Below are positions 57,657 through 64,000 of a DNA stretch of 64,000 bases, one piece after another. The stretch is from Isoetes taiwanensis (Eukaryota > Streptophyta > Lycopodiopsida > Isoetales > Isoetaceae), in assembly GCA_021234155.1 (NCBI GenBank), contig JAJEKV010000664.1:58275-122274 (forward strand). The letters run 5' to 3'. Made by a program: the position numbers and the translations under genes. Below the pieces are notes generated by a model. That model worked only from the letters and a program-made list of their open reading frames with translations, did no database searches and was not told the DNA's origin. The number at the start of each line of letters is the position of its first letter. Position 1 is the first letter of the stretch.

Positions 57657-58806
57657 CCATTATCTTTTGCAATTGGAAAAAAAGGTAGGGCTTACATAAG
57701 ATTTCATATGGTTTTGGCAAGTAGGAGTATGCCAAAGCCGCATTTTGCTGACATCAGAATATTGGGTTTGGGGATTGTATGGTTTAGGGTTTTTTTGGAC
57801 GGTTAATTTTGGAAGTTTATTATTTTCTTATTTTTGGAAGTTCTTTTACTTATTTTTGGAAGCTCTTTAGATGAAGCGGCTCAGGTCAAGTGGAGGCGAT
57901 GGCGTGGCAGTGGTGGTTCAGCCTGTGTGTTATGTGCCATAGCTGCCGGAAGGAGGTGAATTCGATGAGTCTTGCATGTTCGAAGCAAAGCTTCTTGCAT
58001 CTTCTGTGATTGTTGTATTTGTGGGGAATCGGGCTCGAGGAAGCAAGTGGTCAATGGGTTATTTTCTTTCCAGTTTTCTTTGCCACAATAGTCTGTACTT
58101 TGTTCTGTTGTTGCAACAGTGACGATTTTAAAAATTGCAACATTGTTGATTGCTTTTCATGGTGAGGCATTGGTACTGCCCTCTCATGGAAGGGGGTTCA
58201 AATCCCCAATTGTTTTGCTGAATCTGCATGATATTAGCATTACCATGTGGATAATGGCATTGCTATTCGTTTTGTCCTTAACAGTCGTGCGAATCTCTTG
58301 CTTTAACATGCATGTAGTAAAAAGTTTGATTTCAGGTTCTTATGACTGCATGCAAAGAGTATATCTGGATGAGCATGCATTACCTTGCTGTGAGATCTGG
58401 CAGGCAAATCATGCTATTTGTCTGTGTTTTGCAATCTTGTTATTGTGATAGATGGGTCTACTTATTACGTTTATTCATTTTTTTATGGTATGTATTGGAT
58501 AGCATAGATGGTGTTATATAGCGTAGATTGACTTCTATCATAGTTTTGAAAACCATGTATTGAGGTGGAAAATGGGGTTTGACCCCATCTTGATTTGTCT
58601 TCAGCAGTTGTGGTTTCTGGAGAGGGAATATGATATGGCATATTCCCTTCACCAACCGTCAAGATGAAACGATTATAGGGATGTAACAATCTTCTAGTGT
58701 TCTAGATACGGCCATGTCGGATTTGATTATGGGATTTTATCCCTTGGATTTGGAGCCTAGTTCCTTTTTTTGCAGGCTTGCCTTTTTTGAGGAACAACAT
58801 TTGCTT
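57386..58806 (+). repeat. ~95-bp direct repeat pair, 1.3 kb apart
   Basis: CATGTCGG, then ATGGGATTTTATCCCTTGG and AACATTTGCTTTA, occurs at 57386-57480 and 58714-58806. The DNA between has no recognised gene. The pair could be remnants of element ends. Confidence 0.75.
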
Positions 58807-58880
58807 TATTTGTATTTGGGAGTGGAGTTTCCTTCTACTATGCACTGGGACACATCCACTCGGCCACGAAAGTGACGGGC

Positions 58881-59975
58881 AGCTGGAAGGCACCTTATAT
58901 GCAATGCAAAACAATAGTCATAGAGCCGGAGTTGTATGATTGGGGCCCATCCACACCACGCTTTAAGGTCTTAGTAGAGCTTGTCCTTTTTATATGGGGT
59001 GGAAGTATGGGGCCCATGAGTATCACTTGCTACACGGAATGACTTGGAGCAGGTCCTCGAAGCCTTCTTAGTAATGAGCACTAGTGAAGTCCACAATCCC
59101 ATATCAAATTCTCTGCGGAGAGGCGTGATTCTTGCCTCTTGAGGGACCCCGATCGCCACGTTGTCTGTTATTTTCGGAAGGTGGTCAATATGGACGATGT
59201 CGTCTCCTAAACTAGCTTATATCATGGCAATGGGGCGTGGCGCCCTCAAGGCCTCTTTGGGGAAAAGAGAGCTCAATGGTTGGCTAGATGGAATGTGCAG
59301 AGAGGTGCATACATATGCAAAACAGGCGGTCGCCATAGCTTGAGGCAATATCTTGGCTTGACGCTTGCTTCCTCGGCAAGCTTTGGGATGCCAATGCCCC
59401 TTGAACATGTCAAGGCGGACACTATCACGCCACATAAATCCCACATTGAACGAGGCGCGAATCTTACCTGCGTACCCACTTGCCCATGAAAAGGCGCAGA
59501 CTCATTGCCTCCATTCGCGGGGGCACATCATCTTGAATTGAGGCAGGCGGATGGATTGGTGAGCCAACGCCGGGACGGGCTCATCAATCCGCCAAATGGG
59601 AGTCATTGAGGATGAATCATACCCTTCCAAAGTTGCCCAGATATGATCAAATTCCGACGCCGCTTTATGCCGAGTTGGTCGCCCGGGCCAGCCATTACAT
59701 GTGACATTGAGCACAAAGATCCGCAGACGATGGGGATCATACCCGAGGTTATGGACATGCGAGATCAGCTATGTCCCGGGCAACACTTGACATGTATATA
59801 CATTGATGTATACTTATGCAGTTTGATGACATTCTTATTACTTTTTCCCTCGAAAACCCTTCGGGCGGGGGTTTTTAACGCAAGAATAAGTTTCTTTCGG
59901 CTCTTCCCCGGGTCCCATAGGCCGATTGGCCTCAGTGGACGATAAAAAATCATTCTCATTCTCATTCTTTATTTG
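58881..59975 (-). repeat. 1.1-kb repeat D, minus orientation
   Basis: Inverted partner of 40455-41556. Its TATA equivalent is ATATAAAAAGGAC on the minus strand at about 58983-58995. Shared short words include TCCACAATCCCATATCAAATT and GGCGCACTCATTGCCTCC in diverged form. Confidence 0.72.
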
Positions 59976-62600
59976 TACTCTATCCACATTTTAATCCACG
60001 TCAGCAAAAATTAATCTTACCATTAATTTTACAAAAAGTTTATTGCCGCGACCAAACATTTTTATTTATCACCCTTGTGGCAATGTGGGGTACTTGTTAA
60101 GCTATATTGTGCACTAGCTTATAGACCAAGCTATATTATGCCATATCTTCCCAAGGCTCGAAAATAGAAACATGTCTAACCAGTAAAAATGCCGCTTGGT
60201 ATTCTAGGAAGGGACGTGCAAAGAACACAAAAACCGGCCGCCATAGGCTTGTCATTCATCACAGCAGCAGTATACAATGTGTGGGAAAATTTGAATGGGG
60301 AGCTGACCATAGGAACAATGTCTAGCTACCCCATAAATGAAATAAGAAATATGCAAAGGCAAGAGAGAGGACAATGGCAACAACTTCTCATCAGGATAAA
60401 AAAAAACCCCTCCCTTTCGGGCTTTCGAGGGAAACCCTAATGGCCCCGAGAGGGTGCCCTCAAGAGCAAGGTAGAAAATTGGTGAAGCTAGCTAAAATGC
60501 GATCAACACCATGGAATGTGTGAAACCTGAAAAAAAAAAAGGAGAAATGCCTAGAAAGTACCCGTTAAATGTAAGGAAAATAGGTACAACCATGGCAAAT
60601 GAAGTACCCCCTAAGAAAATAGCCCTAGAAAGCAAGAAACGCCCATTAGACATTAGGAACCGGAAACAACATATATAGAGAAAAAAGAAAACATCACCGG
60701 GAGGTGGAAAAGAAAAAATAGCATCACCAATGGGTGGAAATCATATAGCATCACCCAGAAATTTGGAAGAATATAGATAGCACATTTGAAGGTGGAAAAG
60801 CATCACCCAATAGGTGGTCGTAAGATCGAAAGTAAATATTTAAAAAAATAGACATAACCCAAACAATACATGAGGGCTAGTGGTTAGGGTGGGGAAGCAA
60901 TGTACAAGGAAAGAGATGCTACCGCGGAGAAGTAAGCCATAACTAGCTACAAGAATGACGAGCAATATATATATCAGCGTCAAGATCCAATAACGAGCAA
61001 GAGGCTGGGATCGATGCATATCGGGAAGGGACTCCATAAAGAACACAAAAACGTGGAGTGGGATCTCGGACCGGAGAACTTCCTTATCTACAAGCCCGGT
61101 AATGGGAACGCCTAAATGTTGAGAGCAACGTCCCAACCACCACATAGCGAAAGAGGGAGAGCATGAGGACCCCCATTTGCCCCCAACACCTAACATCCAA
61201 CACGATTGGAGCTAAGAGCATATTAGTGTAGACGGAAGAGGAGCCTTGGCAAGTTAACGAAAAGCGTGAACAAGCTAGAAAGATGGGGAATGCAAAAGCA
61301 TAATGAGTTATCAATGTGCATGAAATGGATTTCTGAGAAAATGAAAACTAGAAAATGAGTCTTGAAAATACAACAAAAATGTGAATGTATCCACTTATCC
61401 CACGTCATAAAAATGCAATGGAGTGCCAAACACAAATACGTGATAACAAAAAAAAAATGATAACCAAAGAGGATAAATCCAATATAAAACCAATGTCACA
61501 GAAACCCTATGAAGTGCCAAATGCAAATAATGAATGATGTAGATAAAGCCTTGGACGCCCTCAATATATACGCTACGGGACGATACATAACGGGACTTCC
61601 CCCCCTCCCATGGAAATCAGCTCACCATGAGCGGGGCCCTCCGTCTAACTTGGACCATCCACGGAAAGATGACCGGGTGAAGGACACGGAGGTGTCATTC
61701 GGCCCATGCCTTCAATGGTTCTCCTAAGTCGCGGAAGCGTGAATACATGTTAGCATACAACATAAAATCATACATAATAAACCACCATGAAGGGTGGCAC
61801 ATCCATCCCAAAGCACTCATGACAAAGAAGATGCATCTAATCCTAAGTAAAACACCCCAAACCCTGTGGTTAAAGAATTTTGACCGTGGGAGGAAGGAAC
61901 CACGCTCGGTCTCAAAGATCCCTGGATGAGGTATAACTGGCTATCGGCATAGAACATATGTCCAGGGTAGTCCCTCCATCCCCCTCCCGTGCACACCTTG
62001 GCAGATGAGTCAAGCCGCTTATGGCGCCATTGTAGCCTAAGGAGGAGACGCAATCCCAAGGAATCACCCTTCTGACTAAGCATAAAAGGTTACATCTCCC
62101 GTCCATATAATGATAGAGAAGTGCAATCCTCCAGAGTCGAGGAATCCATGGGTGAATCTAGAGGACACGGAACGAATGCACCCCCGCATCAACATACCCG
62201 ACCTACTCCCCTAACTTTATCTTCACCATAATGGGATGATGACACCATGCGGAGTGTCGGACCCATACCCGCCCTCTATATGACAAACTTATTAAGCCTA
62301 GCTCGAAGGAGTCCCCAAGGAGCCTTTTATGCTCAGCGAGACCCCACCCCACACTTCATCACTACGGCCCTTAAGAGTAACCTAGGGTTTCCCTTTGATG
62401 TCCCATAACAGTATCCCCCACTTGGCCAATCGACTTTGGCCAGGTGGCGCCTCCCTTTGTCCAATAATTAACTAACTAAGTTATTTAGGTTAATTATTCT
62501 ATTATTTAGGCTCTTGTTAATTTAGCATAGCTAGATTAATACATTTCTATGTCCCACCCCTTAGGTCAATATACCCCATGGTAACAAATAGTGCATGCAT
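59976..62600. other. No recognisable gene
   Basis: Has an 83-codon frame (60189-60440) and a 118-codon minus frame (61196-60840), both without motifs. Two diverged ATGNCA...GAGTGCCAAACNCAAAT words at 61420 and 61515 recur at 63615, tying the stretch to the repeat that follows. Confidence 0.45.
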
Positions 62601-64000
62601 TTGGGATATGTCTTTATGTTTATACGTATACCGTATAAATATATGGAACGTCACAAAAGCTATAAAAGATGTGAACTCAGATATGATAATGGGGTAAGGC
62701 TAAAGCCTAAAACTATAAAAAACAACGAAAAAACATACAATGTAAACTAAATTTGGCAAAATAAAATGTATTTGTAACAAAAATGCGATGCAACGCATTT
62801 AGAAAGCAATATGAAAATGTTAAATAAAAGAGAGGCGATAGTTTTGAATGAGATGTCATAAGGCAATTGATAACATGCCGACGGTTTATGAATAGATGCG
62901 AGCCAATATAAATAGCACTTATCTCAAGATGGGAGTGAGGTTGAGGTAATAGCTAATGGGTAGAGTAAACAACACATCCAAATATCAAGAAGAAATATGG
63001 GATTGAAGGTTAAAGCGAGTACCTAAACAAGGAGGTGCACAAGGCTCAGGATGCGTTTAAACTCAAATGATGAACCCAAATGTAAACACAAAGATAAATT
63101 TAATAACAAACCTAGGTGCAATAATGGACAACTCAAGACATGTATCCCTGGAGATTTGGCCTGAAAAATTAAACCCACGTTTTGAAAAATGGAAAGCATG
63201 TAATCAAAAATGAAGTTTGATCTCAATGATCCAATTCAAATCCCCTGGATAATAAGCTTAAAATGGGGTAGAGGATAGGCAAAATACGATGCAAATATGA
63301 AGCTCAATAATTCATAAAAAATGGATAAAGAGTTCCGATATGGTTAAACCAAGTACCTATATTCTAAATGATGCGAATTTAAGCTCAAATGATAGCATTT
63401 AAACTCAAATGTCGAAATGCATGAATATACGTGCAAAAGATCTCAATAGACAACTAGAAATGGATCGAGGCGATTAGAGACTAGACACAATGCACAAAAT
63501 TAGAATGCGCTCAATATAATACCTTGTGCACAACAACTTCGGTATACTCCACATCTAGATAAAGATAAGCATCAAAAAATGATCTAATAGAAACCCATGT
63601 CAAAAAATTGCAATGGAGTGCCAAACGCAATATTTGGTATATCAGGATAAAGCTAAATAGCAAAATATACAAATGAAGTATAACAATAGTGCCAAAAACC
63701 TAAAATGTAAAGAACAACTTCAAAACCTTGGCGATCAAATTACAAATGGTCAAATGGGACGTGTTTAGACATAAATAATGCAATGCAACGATTTTCAAAA
63801 CAATATGGAAATGAGGAAAAAGAGAAATGGTAAGATTAAATGAGATGTCATAAGGAAAATAAGACCGGGGGCTTAAAGCCATGAATAGATGCCACAATAT
63901 GAATAGTATAGTTAAAAATTAAGGGAAGAGGTTGAGGTAGAAGTGGCGGACATGTCAAAGACAAATCAAGAGGAAGGTCAAGAAGGGGGTTAAATTTGGA
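62600..64000. repeat. Part of a ~1-kb-period repeat, running out of the window
   Basis: 62787-62960 and 63783-63960 share, in order, GATGCAACG, CAATATG, GAGATGTCATAAGG, ATGAATAGATGC and GAGGTTGAGGTA, with a period of about 996 bp. No ORF persists between the copies. Confidence 0.7.

Noticed and set aside
1-64000. CRISPR array, operon or bacterial genes
   Set aside because: Tandem repeats here lack regular spacers, coding regions are intron-bearing or retroelement-type, and composition is plant-like.

Overview
The window looks like nuclear DNA from a land plant with a large, repeat-dense genome. The evidence is plant-type LINEs, Ty1-copia and chromovirus (Ty3-gypsy) retrotransposons, a gag-only LTR element, CHG-context effects and several MITE-like foldbacks. 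A fern or similar lineage would fit but cannot be shown from this sequence. I recognise no intact host gene, no rRNA or tRNA gene, and no bacterial feature. Almost every coding stretch is a mobile-element gene, and almost all are broken by stops or frameshifts. Some of the frameshifts may be uncorrected long-read errors (see findings).

Layout: 1-2855 is the 3' part of a LINE (+). 4412-21498 is bounded by a 21-bp perfect inverted repeat. Inside it are (a) a broken, intron-containing gene (+, 4848-8313) with a coiled coil, a RING-like Cys/His cluster and a C48 (Ulp1-like) protease, (b) a nested LINE (-, about 9928-17370), and (c) a broken gene (-, 18290-21209) of an unnamed family with a possible DDE-type acidic triad. 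21.5-30.9 kb is a patchwork of gag-only LTR-element pieces with inverted LTRs, chromovirus LTR/gag pieces in inverted orientation, tandem leader repeats and a small MITE with a recognisable empty site. 30.9-32.9 kb is the 3' half of a chromovirus (-: RNase H, integrase, chromodomain).

33.5-35.7 kb carries a second coiled-coil/RING-like gene (+), and 52.8-56.2 kb a second copy of the possible DDE gene (-), again with facing orientation. Between them lie foldback repeats, a 1.1-kb promoter-bearing repeat with an inverted partner at 58.9-60.0 kb, and a nearly full-length Ty1-copia element (-, 42157-48084) with both LTRs. 56.4-57.3 kb is a Ty3-gypsy reverse transcriptase fragment (-). 60-64 kb has no recognisable gene and contains part of a repeat with a period near 1 kb.

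The most interesting feature is the repeated pairing of the unnamed candidate-transposase gene with a coiled-coil/RING-like gene, once with C48 protease, inside terminal inverted repeats. This suggests a large DNA transposon that may not be described as such.
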